From positions 8,822,993-8,886,992 of the forward strand of contig OZ025272.1 in NCBI GenBank assembly GCA_964019165.1: 64,000 nucleotides of DNA. Reading direction: 5' to 3'. Shown here in pieces: positions 49,784 to 62,925 of this stretch. Position numbers and translations under genes: made by a program. Every line of letters begins with the position of its first letter. The first letter of the stretch is position 1. Source of the DNA: Mastigias papua (lineage: Eukaryota; Cnidaria; Scyphozoa; Rhizostomeae; Mastigiidae). The notes beneath the pieces are model-generated. The model saw only the letters and a list, made by a program, of their open reading frames with translations, had not been told where the DNA came from and did no database searches.

Positions 49784-49832
49784 TGATGGGGTGGGGTAGG
49801 GTAGGATGTGGTGGGGCGGGGTGGGGTGGGAG
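49784..49832. repeat. G-rich GGGGT repeat
   Basis: At least eight runs of three or four G separated by T, TA or C within about 50 bases. A G-quadruplex is possible on the plus strand. Confidence 0.8.
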
Positions 49833-50379
49833 CTCTCCTACTTTATAACAGAGTTGGGGTTCCAGTGAATGATATACCAGCGGATACACACCTGGCTTAA
49901 GACATCGAAAGTCTAGTTATTAGAATTTCTTTATAAAAATGAAAATAGTTACTATTGCCGACATATCTTCCTCAATTAAGACATCTTATCCCTGAAGATT
50001 AGCTCTTGGAACCAATGGAATGCTATGGATAAAATTCTCATTGAAGCATGAAAGTTTCACCCTTTTAGGTGAGTTTAACCTTAAAGCTATTGCAAACAGT
50101 CCAGCATGCAACAAAGATTATTATCAGTGTTTTTAAAGGAGGCTTAGAAAGAGAGGCTTCGGGATAATCACACATTTTTATTTAAAAATTTATTTATAAT
50201 TCTTTTTACACAAAATCCCTTCAGCTTATATGTAAATGTCAGATAATAAATTAAAGACAAGAAATTAACTATCCTACTTACATCAATACTATATAAAAAC
50301 AGTTAAATCTGAATTAAGCACAGTAGCCTATTTAGTAGCTGATCTTCCAGGGAGTCGTGTTTTAGTGCTGTGCTTAGCA

Positions 50380-51850
50380 GCTATAACAACTTTTCAATTG
50401 CTTTTTGAATTTACTAAGTGTAGGGAGCTCTCTGATATTGATGGGAATATCGTTTTCATTCATTCATGGAAATTATAAACATTTTGATAATAAGGCTTCA
50501 GTATGCTTCCAACCGCCTACTACCTGTAATAGGATTCAGATGGCAAGTCAAATATAGTGCTATCATCAGTATGCATATTAGATATCTTTGCAAGTTCTTC
50601 TACAAACGTGAAATGGTCTTTTATATAGATATTAGAGAAAAGAAACCCTATTACAGATTCTCGAAGAATTTTGATTTTAATTCAAACTAACCACCAACGG
50701 GGCTGTTTATCTTCACTCTCTGTTGCCTTATTGATAAATAGTTTCGCATCGGATGAATTACACCCAACATAAGTCCATATGTATCTAATTTTGCTAATAA
50801 AAGGGATCACAGTTTACACTATCCAAAGTTATTGACAGACCCAAGAAAACATCCTATATCAGTCTCATGTTATTCGAAAGATCCATTATCTGCAAAGATT
50901 GAAAGAAACAGCTATCACTTTTGGTTCATCGATCGCGATGATCAGCGATGATCTGTGACATGCAAAAAAATTATTTTCGCGTTTATTGCAACGTCCGCAT
51001 GGAAGATGATCACCAATATATGAGAACCTGGCCTAGACATTCTAGAAGTTGTCCATTTCTACACTAAGTTTTTGCTAAAAAGAAATGCCTGTTTTTCATC
51101 AAATGCAACAAGATGTCGCTCCTCGTGCGTTTGTGTTCCAGTTGAAGGAAATGATGAATTTCAAAAATATGATCTGTTACGTAAACAAAAAGACTATTAT
51201 CTATCTATCCACTTTAATATTACAATGTCATAACAGTTCATATCAAAACTGACCAGGCCCATCCGCCACTGAGATGCTACTGAATTCTTGAATGACCCCT
51301 ATACCTTTGAGAATTCGTAAGTTCAGTCGTTCACTTGGGGGAGGCTCATTTCACTTCCCTGTTTATTTATACCCAAAGATGATAATCTCTTAGACCATCC
51401 TAACTTTCTTGCCTCTAATCTGGAAGTAAAGTTTCCCTTAATCAGAAGAAAGTAAAGTTCTCATTTTGCATTTAATTGCAACGATCATTCCTTAAGTTTT
51501 TGTAACATTTAAAGCGATGGCTCCAAGGGAACAAGTGCCCAGCACTTAAATCAACATCAGTGGCATGTACAAAAGCTAAGGATATCAGGGGCCCTAGGCA
51601 TGATTCTTGTGGGACCTTTTTAGTCGATTTAATTTAGGCTAGAGGTATGATCATTTACTTTAAAAACCTTCTTCCCATTTGAACCCATTTAAGGTTTCCC
51701 CGTCTAGTCCAAACAAAGTTAAAATTACACGGTAGCATCTCGTGATCCACGTTGTCAATGGCTTTTTTAGATCGATAAGGACAACAAGCAATACTGCAAA
51801 AGTTTAGGCAAACAGGCGTTGAATAACATGCTTCGATCTCCAAAATACTG
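50380..51850 (-). pseudogene. Degenerate LINE reverse transcriptase
   Basis: On the minus strand, broken frames give VVLIDLKKAIDNVDHEML near 51.75 kb and VPQESCLGPL near 51.6 kb. Near 50.6 kb they give SNIYIKDHFTFVEELAKISN and a YADD-like MHTDDSTIF. The last box, NDIPINIRELPTLSKFKKQL, lies near 50.43 kb. The box order is right for a Jockey/CR1-like reverse transcriptase, but 900 bases of unrelated sequence separate the second and third boxes. It may be one copy with an insertion or two overlapping copies. Confidence 0.7.
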
Positions 51851-52584
51851 CCATAGGGAGCATCTTCCCTTTTTCGTTTTCGTGGGAGCTTTGATTGTCC
51901 AATGCCATTGACTGGAAAGCATTTCTTCGTAGCAACTTCCCAGAAAGAGCCAAACTTCGACTGTTTCTCATTCCCAGCAAGGTTTCAATGGTCAAAAATT
52001 TCTGATCAGTCCCTACTAATGAACATCCTTCATCTCGAGGGCTTTCCAAAACTTATCTGTCAGCTTATGAAGCTTCTGTTTTCAGTTGCTCACCAGGTCA
52101 GCTACACTTCATTCCTAGCATTTTGTTCGCTCCGAAATTTGTATACTGTTTGCAGTTTTCTTGATGAAGATTACATATAAACAATCTCTTGGTACTCTTC
52201 AAAGCAATATGATCTTTACTCCAGGATCAAAATTCCCTTAATATCTGGGCAGCTTTTCTGTTCTACTTTCTTTTTGGGTTTCTCTTCTATTCTTGTGTCT
52301 AACAGTTGAGGCAAAGCGCCGTATCGCTAATTCAGATTAACTGTCCTCTTTCTTCAGATTAACTATCCTCTTTAGATGATCAGGAATGCAGTCGATGTTG
52401 TAAGCATATTCTAAATAAAGTCATTCACCCTCACACCCATCGAAGTTAAACTTTCAACTTTTCTTCATCATACCTAACGGTATATAGAGCTTTTATTTGC
52501 TTTGCTAAATAACCATTATGTATCAAGATCTGCCTAAACATAGCGTAAGATCAGAAGGAGTCCTTATTATGAAAGCAAGTGTAT

Positions 52585-52622
52585 GCAACTATATGTACAA
52601 CTATATGTACAACTATATGCAA
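52585..52622. repeat. 12-base minisatellite, about 3 units
   Basis: GTACAACTATAT units repeat in direct orientation. Confidence 0.9.
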
Positions 52623-53179
52623 TCGACTAGACCTTGTCATTCTACGTATTCTTAACATTCTAATTAATTTCATGTGCATTGACTATACATTGTATAGACC
52701 TATGAGATGTAAACTGTGTGGTGATTTCAGAAGCTTTAAATTTTGAGCAAAATTTGACATAGTATGCTGCAAAAGATATGTTTAATTGTACCACCGTGTC
52801 TTCAAATCCAATATCGTTAAGGCACTATCCTTTACTTTACAATATAATACAACAAATTATAATATAGATGATATACCGTTTTACTATATTTGACTAAAGA
52901 GGTCAGCAAACTTAAGTATCTGCGTCGAGTGTTTGTCTGGTAAATCTTCAATGTTCACTGCTTCTTTCTTCTGTATCTGCCATTTTGTTTACGACTTGCT
53001 GCGTTGACAATACAGTAGTGTCGCCAAGAAGATAGATCTTAAAATTTCTACAAGAATTCATTAAGTGAATAAACTCACTCAATGCTATGATTGTTTAATA
53101 CAATAAAGTGTACAACGATGCAATAATATAACATAAAAATAGTATCATGCTATATAATATACTGTGATAGTGTAATGCA

Positions 53180-53358
53180 AAATATAACAATATACAAAAT
53201 ATAATATAACATAATATAATATAATATAACAAAATATAATATAATATAATATAATATAATATAATATAACATAATATAATATAATATAATATAATATAAC
53301 ATAATATAATATAACTTAATTTAATTTAATATAATATATAATGTAATATAATATAATG
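53180..53358. repeat. (TATAA)n pentanucleotide satellite
   Basis: About 180 bases of TATAA units with occasional C replacing T (ATAACATAAT), a clear pentamer array. Confidence 0.95.
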
Positions 53359-53739
53359 CACATTCTGTCATCGACCAATCAGCAAGTTTGCTTACATCAA
53401 ATTATTAATGAATATGATGCTTCCATTCTTTACATGTTTCATTGTAACGATATTTGAAGCGGAGTTGCTGTGAAATATCAGTACTCAACTTCTGGCCCCG
53501 AAAAAACTTACTTCCATTTAAAGGGATGAGCTTTTAACTGTAACCTCGTAAATACATTTTGCATTGATATCTCGGAGCTCCAAGCTGGAAAATGAATGGT
53601 TTCCAAGATTTTCAATATATAGAGCAGTGCCCTTTGTTTACCGGATATACAAGAGGCCCTTCCAGGACCACCTTTAACTGTTAAAACCACGAGAACGTAT
53701 TTATTTATAATAATGTTTTAAACTTCTCCTTGTATATAT

Positions 53740-54200
53740 AAAACTAATTACAACAATGCACCTCACAAGATACATGGCAGTGTATAATTGACTTGCTTGA
53801 TTAAGAGTTTCAACGTATTTCATCTAAAATGTTTCTTTAATAATAGAGCAAAATCTGTTGTTTGCATTTCACGAGCTTCCAAAGAGCATGTTGTACTCTT
53901 TTGCACAAGTGAAAGAGAAACTTTTTCTTGCATATTCTGCTTTTATCTTTGGGATATGTATTATTTTTGAGCTATTTCTTGTCCGAATCGGATTTTCAAT
54001 CAGTTGGAAGTAGTATTTGAAAGGATCAATGACTTTATTGTCTAGGCATAATCTGACAAGGATACCAGCTCGTTTTTTATTGGCATTGGGCATAGGCTGC
54101 CATGCAATTTTGTTGACCGAGTTTCTATTCAAAATGGCTACGGCTCTATTGTGAAAATAGTGCAGCTTGTCTAATTGGGTTCTGTTGTTGCAGAGCCGGG
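53740..54200 (-). pseudogene. LINE C-terminal fragment
   Basis: The minus-strand frame reads FHNRAVAILNRNSVNKIAWQ, then LVRLCLDNKVIDPFKYY, RTRNSSKIIHIPKIKAEYAR and KSFSFTCAKEYN. These are the post-catalytic boxes of a non-LTR retrotransposon. An 87-codon frame is still open. The 5' parts are absent here. Confidence 0.7.
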
Positions 54201-54299
54201 TGCGGGATTTAATTTTTCATGTTTTGACACGGTCAGTATTCAAACTAGTCCAAAGCTACCATCTTGAAACTGGCAATTTTGGCGCGAAACTATGACGAA

Positions 54300-56080
54300 A
54301 GATTCTGACGACATTTCACAAGGCGATAAGCAGCAAGAGAAATGGCAGATTTTGCAAAACTATTTATCTAGTAGGTAGGAAAAGTTAGAAACTTTCGATG
54401 TGAAGAAAGGTCGCTGTTCATGTTTGGCACACAAATTTGTTACTTATATATGAAATGTGGCTGCAGTCATTCCATTGCATGAACAATTATTGATGAATGA
54501 GAATTTTGTATCGAATGGTGGTAGGCGCCTATCAGGAAAAATACAGGGAGAGGTTACCTTAAAGAGGTAGATGAAAAAGAAGATGGAATCAATTGCCATG
54601 AGAGAAGTCAATCATGGTATTCTACTATTCATACTATCTTCTCTGAGGTAGGATGATGCAAAAACACTTCATCGTTAGTTTTAGATTAGAAATTTATGCA
54701 AAGGCACCTTAATGAACAAAAATTTAAGCATATTTTCTCCTTGAAAACTGATAGTATCATATGCTCCCCTACTGTCTAAAGGCCTGACTGCTTAATATTT
54801 AGTTTGCTTTTTATTTAGACCCCTTATAGCAAACATTTCAGTATGCCTAAAAAGTTGACGCTTTTTTGTGCTGTTGTGAAAACAGATTGCAGCTAGCTTG
54901 AAGTAATGTCTTTGTTCATTGAACTGAAGAGAAGTGACAGGGTATCCAGTCTTTGTTCTTCTCACCTTGAAACAATAAGCGAACAACGTATTGAAAATTC
55001 AAAATTCCCACTTATCTAAGTGCCACCTAGTTGATTGCGATAAAGCCTTAATCTAGAACCCCTTCATTCACTCCTCCATAGCTGACTCGCGCCATACAGC
55101 CCGCAAAACGGCACCATTCACAAATTTCATGAAAACTCAAAAATGTCACCGGAAATTCACTCTTAAGTAGTAAATGAAATGGGTTGCGAACAATAAATAT
55201 TTCATCGAATCATTCAATTCAAACCATTAAATTCACGATTTTTCACATGGATTAGCATCTTGAGCCAGATATCAATTTCATAATTTCCTATTAATTGTCT
55301 TCCAGTTCATTATGATTTATAATATGATTAGATTTTGATCTGTTTTGAATCTGTTTTGAATTTTCACATTTAAAGTATGTGATTCGCTCCCATTGTATGT
55401 TTCCTAGTCCAGCCCTAAAGCAAACAGTGCAATTAAAGGAGTTGCTTCTAACTGCTTCAAGGTGTACTCAGAGCATTTACTCTTTATGAGCGTTAAGCAC
55501 ACTGTACACTCAAGTACACCGTCAAAGCCTAAGTATTTCAGACTTGAATTCATTACTGAAAAGATCATTGGTTCCTAAATTTCTAAATAATTTATAGACA
55601 TGGTACAACTTTAAAATTTTCTAGTTGTTCTTAGGTAAGGCATAGTCATCTGAAAGCAAATTATAAGCTCAGATTATTTAGAAATTACTTCTGAAGTTTA
55701 AAGAGCACAATCCCAGTCCCTAAATTTAGTTCAAAAAATAAGCCTTGTAGTTATTTTTCAACAGTTGATATGAAATTGCCCTTAATGAAGTTCATTGTTT
55801 CCATTTTATTGTTATATTATTTGCATTCCTTTTACAAATGCCTATGTCATGCATGACACAACTAGGAGTTTGGGGATTACAGCTCCCAACTTTTTTCCAA
55901 TAAATTTGTACTTCCCCTCTATCTTAATTTTCAAGCTGACTTTCCTTAGATATGCGCTTCAACAATATATACTGTTCGTCCAAGGTATGCTTTTTAACAA
56001 TTCTAGAGGTTAAAATTGAAAAATATTCTCCTTCGTCTGGTCAAACTATGGTGAACAGTATGTTGGCACTACAGAACTTC
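54300..56080. other. Intergenic, nothing recognised
   Basis: AT-rich DNA without recognised exon, RNA or repeat. Confidence 0.4.
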
Positions 56081-56084
56081 ACTA

Positions 56085-56242
56085 TAGCACGAAATAGCGA
56101 GAACATTTTATAGGCATGCTGAAAGCTTTTTTCATCCGACACTCTCCGACATTTATCTGACACCGACGTATCATACTTTGACGAGTGTCGAACAAAAAAG
56201 CTTTCAGTATGCCTTCAAAATGCTCCCACTGTTTTGTGCAAC
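56085..56242. mobile_element. ~155-bp palindromic MITE
   Basis: Two arms of about 58 bases pair with about 20% mismatch. The inner part, GGCATGCTGAAAGCTTTTTT then CATCCGACACTC, is the best conserved. The middle is about 40 bases. One arm recurs at 1.55 kb. No exact target duplication was found. Confidence 0.75.
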
Positions 56243-56814
56243 TCAAGAACCATGGCGGGTTCTCCTGTTTCACTAGATGAAGTTATCAGTCCCCAACAGA
56301 TATAGGCACATGGCGCTTTTAATGAAAATAGATATCCACACTGTAGTCATAGCCATTGAGCAGTTTTACCTGCTATACGTAATGGCATTTTGCTTTGGCA
56401 CATGTTAACAGCATAATTACTAGTATCACAGGAAAACCTCTGCCCGAATCTTCCTACTCAGAACTATTCAAGCAAAATAGCTATAAGAATCTTTTGGACA
56501 CTGCCGTTCAATTTTCATAACGTTTGAGACTAATTAAATATCATTGCTATTAAAAACTACAATATAAGTTAATGCAGTACAGAAGAATAGGTGTTTGCTG
56601 TATGTACAAAGGAGATATTCTAGTTTCCACTTTATTTTGCAAGATCGCCATCAAATTTGAAAAGTGCATTGCCTAAATAGCACTTTGCTAAGTAATCAAC
56701 GGAAGCTAATTCAGTCGCAATAAAATATGCCTTTACATAAGTCCCTTTAGCAGATTAATTTATTACGATTAATTTTTTACGATAGAACTAGCACTCTAAC
56801 ATCGACTACAGTAG

Positions 56815-57350
56815 ACAGGCCTAACAGAATGCCATTGCGGGCAGTAGTTTGGTGACCCTTGGTCTATAGTAAGACCTGATAACTCTTCCTGAGTGCTATT
56901 TTGTACAGATGCATTATCGATCTTGATGGTAACAGTTTCGTCAAAAGAGGTACCTCATAATAAAAAAATGACATTTATCGTCTTTTAGTTTGAGGTAGTT
57001 ATCAGAGAAGCATTTTTTTCCTTTCAGAGAGACCTGGAGTCTCTAGTCTCTCTAACACACTTGGTAGATTTTGGTCACGTGTGTAAAGAGTAGTATCATC
57101 AGTATAATTGCATATATCAATACCATCAACAGAATGTTAGAAATCTTCCAAGTAGATTGTAAAGATTATGGTGCTACAGCCGATCCCTGTGGCTGTAGTT
57201 TAGCGATAAGAAGATCGAGCTTGACGCAGTTGAATGCTTTGGAAAGGTCCATAAATACAGCCCCATCTATTCCTCCAGTTTCCAAGTGACATTTACATTT
57301 TTTTAAAGAAAACGAGTAAAGGCATGTTATGCATTGTATCCTTGTCGGAA
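56815..57350 (-). pseudogene. LINE reverse transcriptase fragment with internal deletion
   Basis: The minus strand reads YGFRQGYNA, then GAVFMDLSKAFNCVKLDLLI and AKLQPQG. Directly afterwards, in another frame, it reads NYTDDTTLYTRDQNLPSVLE, a YADD-type active site with Ala to Thr. KCFSDNYLKLKDDKCHFFI follows. The region between the SKAF and YADD boxes, which should hold GVPQGS, is deleted. Confidence 0.8.
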
Positions 57351-57384
57351 ACCGTAGAACAAATCTTACAAACAGCCATACATG

Positions 57385-58714
57385 AACAAAGGGGAAAAAT
57401 GTTTTTTCGCCAATCAGTTCATTTTTTACATCCTAGTTTGCCAGTGAAAACGCGTAAAAGATAATAGAAAGTGAAAAGAAAACCATCATTTTTGATCAGT
57501 TTCAGAAACAAAGATGGCGTCAGAGGTATTCTGCTGCATAAATAACACCTCATGCAAAAAGCTGGTGTTGCATGCGACAATCCTCTCTTCCGGGCAGATT
57601 TTTACATTTTGCTTAGTGGGTCTTCTCTAAACAAATTTCACGTATACTGACTTCCATTTTTCAGACATATTCCCAAAATATTTCTCCTTTCAAGTTTTAT
57701 TTTGTTTTACTCTCTTTATGTTGCTAGTCGAGTTGTATTCTAGAGTGCCATTTATTGCCATTTATACATAATGTGGTGAATGCCGTGGAAACTTTCTCTC
57801 CCGTTCAATCATTTTAGCTTTCTCCCATGTTTTCTACAATCTTCCTGCAATTCTGAAGATAAACTTTCCAATATTCACTAATAATGCTAAATGATTTTAT
57901 ATCAAGCCAAATGTTTTGATTTATCAAACCTTTCATGGCATATTTTCATTCCATGAACTTTCTTCTGTCACGTAATGCGCCATTCAACTTATTTTGGCGG
58001 GAAAGTCAGTTTACGTATAGAAGAAGATTTTGATGTGTAGCCGTTTAGATTTGATGACATTGATCCAACAATCATAAATGAAATTGCGCTAAATAGGCCA
58101 AAATAATCAAATTTCATGTAAACAAAAAGGTGTGGCTCAAAAAGTTCTGCGATTCTTGGTCCGTCTCATTAAAGCTTTGCCAGCTCGCACCGCCACTATC
58201 GTCACACTATGTACAAATGGCACTCTAGAATGCAACTTGGCTAGCAGCATAGAGTAAGACAAAATAAACCTTGAAAGAAGAAGTATTTTGGGAATATGTT
58301 TGAAAAATGGAAGTCAGTATACGTGAAATTTGTTTGGGGAAGACCCACTCAGCAGTTCTTACAAAGGAGAGCATATGCCAAAGATACTGGGGAAATTGCT
58401 TTAACTATAGGACCTCATATCTCCTGTTTGCAGTAATATTTCGATAAGGGAAGCACCAATGTTTTAGAAAAATCTTGCTGCTAAGTGAAAATGTAAAAGT
58501 CTGCCGGGAAGAGAGAATTATCGCATGCAACACCAGCTTTTTGCATGAGGTGTTATCTATGCAGCAGAAAGCCTATGACGCCATCTTTGTCTCTGAAACA
58601 TAAAAAATGATGATATGATTTTCTCTTCACTTTCTATTGTCTTTTGTGCGTTTTCATTGGCAAATTAGGCTGTAAAAAATGAACTGATTGGCTAAAAAAT
58701 GCTCCCCCATTCCT
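57385..58714. mobile_element. Foldback element copy 2 (long inverted repeats)
   Basis: The ends are inverted copies over roughly 350-500 bases, better preserved than in copy 1 at 44.8 kb (for example AACACCTCATGCAAAAAGCT at the left and its complement near 58.54 kb). The unique middle (about 57.76-58.19 kb) matches the middle of copy 1 on the opposite strand, so the two copies are in opposite orientation. Flanks CCATACATG and CCATGCATA are similar but not identical 9-mers. There is no coding frame. Confidence 0.8.
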
Positions 58715-58729
58715 CCATGCATATGTTCA

Positions 58730-59580
58730 AGCATTTGCTTTTACACGAGTCTCATAAATTTTAGAGACAGTGGGCGCACATCTCTAAATTAGCCTTCATT
58801 TGATTTGGTGGAATATTGCCAATAGTTGCAGCGTTATTTGAATTTGGCTTTCTTATTTCTGCTTCAAGCTTGAAACTGTTGATATGCTCTAATGAAGAAC
58901 CAGCTACAAATCGATAATCACTGAAAATAGCTCATTTATTCTTCCTAAGGATGATTTCAGAGCTAACACATTCTATGCAATCCTCACACCTAAAGGATTT
59001 AAATTCAGTACAAAATGCCAACTCGGAAACCGGAGATCTTTTTTTCTATATATATAAGAAATTACATTAACAAGTTATCAATTGACAAGCTACTTTGAAA
59101 TACCACAAGGACGATACCAGGGGGTGCAAAATATCATGACTACCCCCTGGCTTTTAATGTACCCCTGTGGTCGAAAATTAAATTAAATCGATAGTTTGTG
59201 TACAACAGGAGATCTCACACCCCCTTTAGGTAAACAATCTAGCACCAACCAAGTCTGACTGCATCGACTTTTGTTGTCAGTTTTTAAGACTTCTTGTGGT
59301 TGCCTGGCCTCTTCTAATGTGCCATTGTCATATCAAAGTTATGGTATGGTTGATGTTACTTTTTGTGACTGAGCATAGTATAAGTTAGAATGAAAATATT
59401 ATATGCACTTAGAACATTATTTCGCTGATTATACAGGCGCTTTAAAATTACTTAAGAGTAGAGTTATTTACAGGAATTAACGAATTTTACAGTTGTGTTC
59501 TCAGCAAATGACCATAGCACTATTATATGTCGTTATCATTGATCAACTTGTCAGAAACAACTGATGTTTTCTATCAACCC
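58730..59580. other. Intergenic with a small hairpin
   Basis: No gene recognised. A perfect inverted repeat, CCAGGGGGT/ACCCCCTGG, with a 16-base loop lies at 59118-59151. Confidence 0.5.
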
Positions 59581-59648
59581 TTGAAAATATATATAACAAT
59601 AAATACGTATATACATCAACAATGCAACTTTGTCAATTATATATGTAG

Positions 59649-60055
<407 letters not shown>

Positions 60056-60089
60056 AAACCCCTTATATATCAACCTTGATGTGTTATTT

Positions 60090-60650
60090 CCAATCAAGGT
60101 GCTATCAACATGGACACAAAGATGCTTAGAATTCAGGACAACTTCATACTCGGTACACCTAATTCTCACCTAAAGATCTTTATGTTGATCTATCAGAATC
60201 TCATGCTTTTGCTTTTCGGGGATAATCATTCCATGAGTTTTTGCCACATTCAAAGAACACCAATTTCCTTCCAATCACATATCTAGCAGACAGGGGTCGT
60301 TACTAATAGCCTCATTCAACAGTACAATTTCATAAAACCGGTGAAGAATACTGGTGTCATTAGGATACATCGAAATATTTCAACCTTTTATAGCTAGTGG
60401 GAGGCCACAAATTTAGACAAGGAATAACATTGGACAAAGACATGATTCCTGTATTACCCCTATATATAGCTATACTTTGAGTCTTTAAATCTGCGCCTTA
60501 TACTCAAAAAGAATTACTTTAAACAAGAAAGACTCCCGCTGTTCCACCCGTTAATGCTTTAGCTCTTTGCCGAGAATGTCATAATTGACGGTGTCAAAAA
60601 GCTTTTTTCATGTCAATGAATACTAAATCCACTAGCAATAGAGATATTTT
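60090..60650 (-). pseudogene. LINE reverse transcriptase pseudogene
   Basis: Minus-strand boxes in order: FIDMKKAFDTVNYDIL; GVIQESCLCPMLFLV; GLPLAIKG; MYPNDTSI, a ruined YADD; WCSLNVAKTHGMII; and EVVLNSKHLCVHVD. Several stops and frameshifts are present. It lies directly downstream of the GPCR gene stop and ends near the (TA)n tract. Confidence 0.8.
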
Positions 60651-60722
60651 TTTATAAATTATATACATATGTATCATAACAGTGTATAAGATAAGCCATA
60701 AATTAATCATTCTAGACATTTT

Positions 60723-61946
60723 CTAAAACCTTTCGTCGGTAGTAATATTTTGTTCCTTTTTATCATCTGCTGGTGATGTTGTGCCTCTCCTTGCATTTTG
60801 CAGTTCATACGATCGTTTGAATGATGTTTCTGTGTACCTCCTGGTCATTCGTTTTCCGATCATCCTGAGCAGTGCAGCTTTGAAAGCCGATCGAAAATTG
60901 CGATGTAGCAATGTGTAAATGAACGGATTCAATGTACAATTGAGTGGCGGCAAAATCTGTGCGAAAGTGTAATACAGTATGTAGAATTCTGTGGTGTATT
61001 TCTCTCTAAAACTCCTCCACCACAAACTATTGAGAGACGAGTGAATTGTTATTACACAATTTGGTAACCAACAGACGAGAAATGCCCCATAAATGCATGC
61101 TATTGATTTCATTGACCTCAAATGCTTCATTCGCTTTTTCCTGGCTGACTTTTTTTCACTCTCCATTTCTTCAACTTCCAGTGCACCGATCACACGAATT
61201 TGTTTGAGCGCCTCATTGAGAATTACCAAGTACATAAAACCGATAACAACAAGAGGGACAACGAAAACAGCGATATATACCACAATATAGTAGTACATAT
61301 TATCATTGTAACACCTATAGATGTTTGGCTTAGATATACTGATGGATGAACCATGTGGATATCTCCAGTCAAAGAAGCCGAGTCCTGCCCATATTGCCGA
61401 ATAAAACCACACGGCAGAAACCAATGCGGCAGCCCGTTTCTCTGACATGATTCTAGTGTATGACAACGGTAGAGTTATGGCAGTGAATCGGTCAATACTT
61501 ATCATAAAGATATTTGTAATGGATGATACATCAAAGAATGTGCTCAAAAAGACAACAGTCTTGCAAGCGACTTCGCTTAAGCAAAAATCGCCATTGTTCA
61601 ATTCAATCATGACACGAAATGGTAGGACAGTCGAAGGGATTAATATATCAGCCACGGCAAGTGATATCACAAAATGACTCGTTACCTGTGTGCGTAAAGA
61701 GGGAGTGTAAAGAATTCCCGCGATGACTATGACATTGCCAACTGTTCCTACAACGATAATGGCAATAAGTACTGCAGCAAGGCTTATACCACGCGCTGTA
61801 GCACCTTCCTTGCATGGTACACGCCAGCCTATGATCGATATCGGTTCGGTAATATTTGTGTCATTTACGATCGTAGAATTCAGTAATAGACACCCATTGC
61901 ATTGAGTTAAAGCCAGGAAAAATGCCAAATAGATCTTCACTTGCAT
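60723..61946 (-). CDS. Orphan rhodopsin-family (class A) G-protein-coupled receptor, intronless
   Basis: A complete 407-residue frame with a signal-peptide-like start, three N-glycosylation sequons (N23, N28, N31) and seven hydrophobic helices. Class A landmarks are GN71V in TM1, LAVAD100 in TM2, C128 paired with C212, DRF (152-154) in place of DRY, W180, P231, CWLP (292-295) and NPFIY (340-344). The third loop is short and basic, and the tail carries RxxxTxRRY-like basics. It looks like the amine/melatonin-like receptors of invertebrates, but position 3.32 is Ser135 rather than the Asp that binds amines (an Asp is four residues later, D139). The ligand is unknown. Being intronless is common for such receptors in cnidarians. 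Confidence 0.93.
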   Translation of the reverse strand: MQVKIYLAFFLALTQCNGCLLLNSTIVNDTNITEPISIIGWRVPCKEGATARGISLAAVLIAIIVVGTVGNVIVIAGILYTPSLRTQVTSHFVISLAVADILIPSTVLPFRVMIELNNGDFCLSEVACKTVVFLSTFFDVSSITNIFMISIDRFTAITLPLSYTRIMSEKRAAALVSAVWFYSAIWAGLGFFDWRYPHGSSISISKPNIYRCYNDNMYYYIVVYIAVFVVPLVVIGFMYLVILNEALKQIRVIGALEVEEMESEKKSARKKRMKHLRSMKSIACIYGAFLVCWLPNCVITIHSSLNSLWWRSFREKYTTEFYILYYTFAQILPPLNCTLNPFIYTLLHRNFRSAFKAALLRMIGKRMTRRYTETSFKRSYELQNARRGTTSPADDKKEQNITTDERF

Positions 61947-62920
61947 AGCAATTTGTTCACAGCGTCACTGCGATATCTCTTCAATTCAGTCAGTGTTTTC
62001 CCTTTCCTTAGTACGTCTTATGGCAGTCAAATACTGTCAATGGCTGTACATGTCCATTTGGTTGTCTGTAAAAGAATAGCCAATATCAATGGATATCCAT
62101 GCACAGTAGCCTTCTAGAAATAGAAACGGGACTGTGCAAATAGATCGTAAAATCTTTTAATCAATTTGACTTTAATATCTTCTATTTGCAGATTACAGAC
62201 TTTATAGCCAAGTTACTAATTATGAATTTTACAAAATCAATCAAATCTCACACTTCTGACCGTCTAGGTTTGACAAATACTGTGTTCAAGCTATCAATTG
62301 CTGGCATTTACTAGAAGACTTTTACCAACTGTTGATTTAGTGCAAACAACTTTAATTTGCAGATGGGTTGTTTTTCTCAATATCAATGACTGCTCTGATG
62401 AATTTACGCACAGACTGGTTTTATGCAGACTTTCAGGTGTAGGAAATATTTGAAAGGCAGAGGGGTACTGGGGTTGATGGGCACATAAGCCATTCCCAAC
62501 ATTTAAGAGCGTCATCCAAGAGTGCAGACGTTGCAAGATAGCCATGTTTTTGGGAACAGAAAATGGCACGGAGGGTACAAGCAGTATAGCAATGCATGCC
62601 GGAAGATTTGAGTTGTTTCAAAATGAAGAGGGGCACTTTCTGTGATCTTCTCAGATCCTCACTCATAGCTTTTTCTTCAGGTAATGGGAATTGGTTAGAT
62701 TCTGAATGCACTCTATGCAACGTTTAAAGAATAGGAGCACGCATGCTTCAAATTCCCTCACGGTTTCTACCTCGCTTCTGAAAGCTGTGAAGCTGTATTT
62801 TACTCTCCTATCAAGGGTTCTTCAGGGATTTTATTCTGCCTTCAACTTGAATTACTATAGTAGTAAATGGAAGACTATCTGCTTTGAGAAAGGCGGATAG
62901 TTCTAGATATATCTCGATTG
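61947..62920. other. Upstream of the GPCR gene, nothing certain
   Basis: It would contain the GPCR promoter (minus strand). No TATA box was seen. A 95-codon minus-strand frame at 62433-62720 has no recognisable domain. Confidence 0.4.
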
Positions 62921-62925
62921 CTGCC

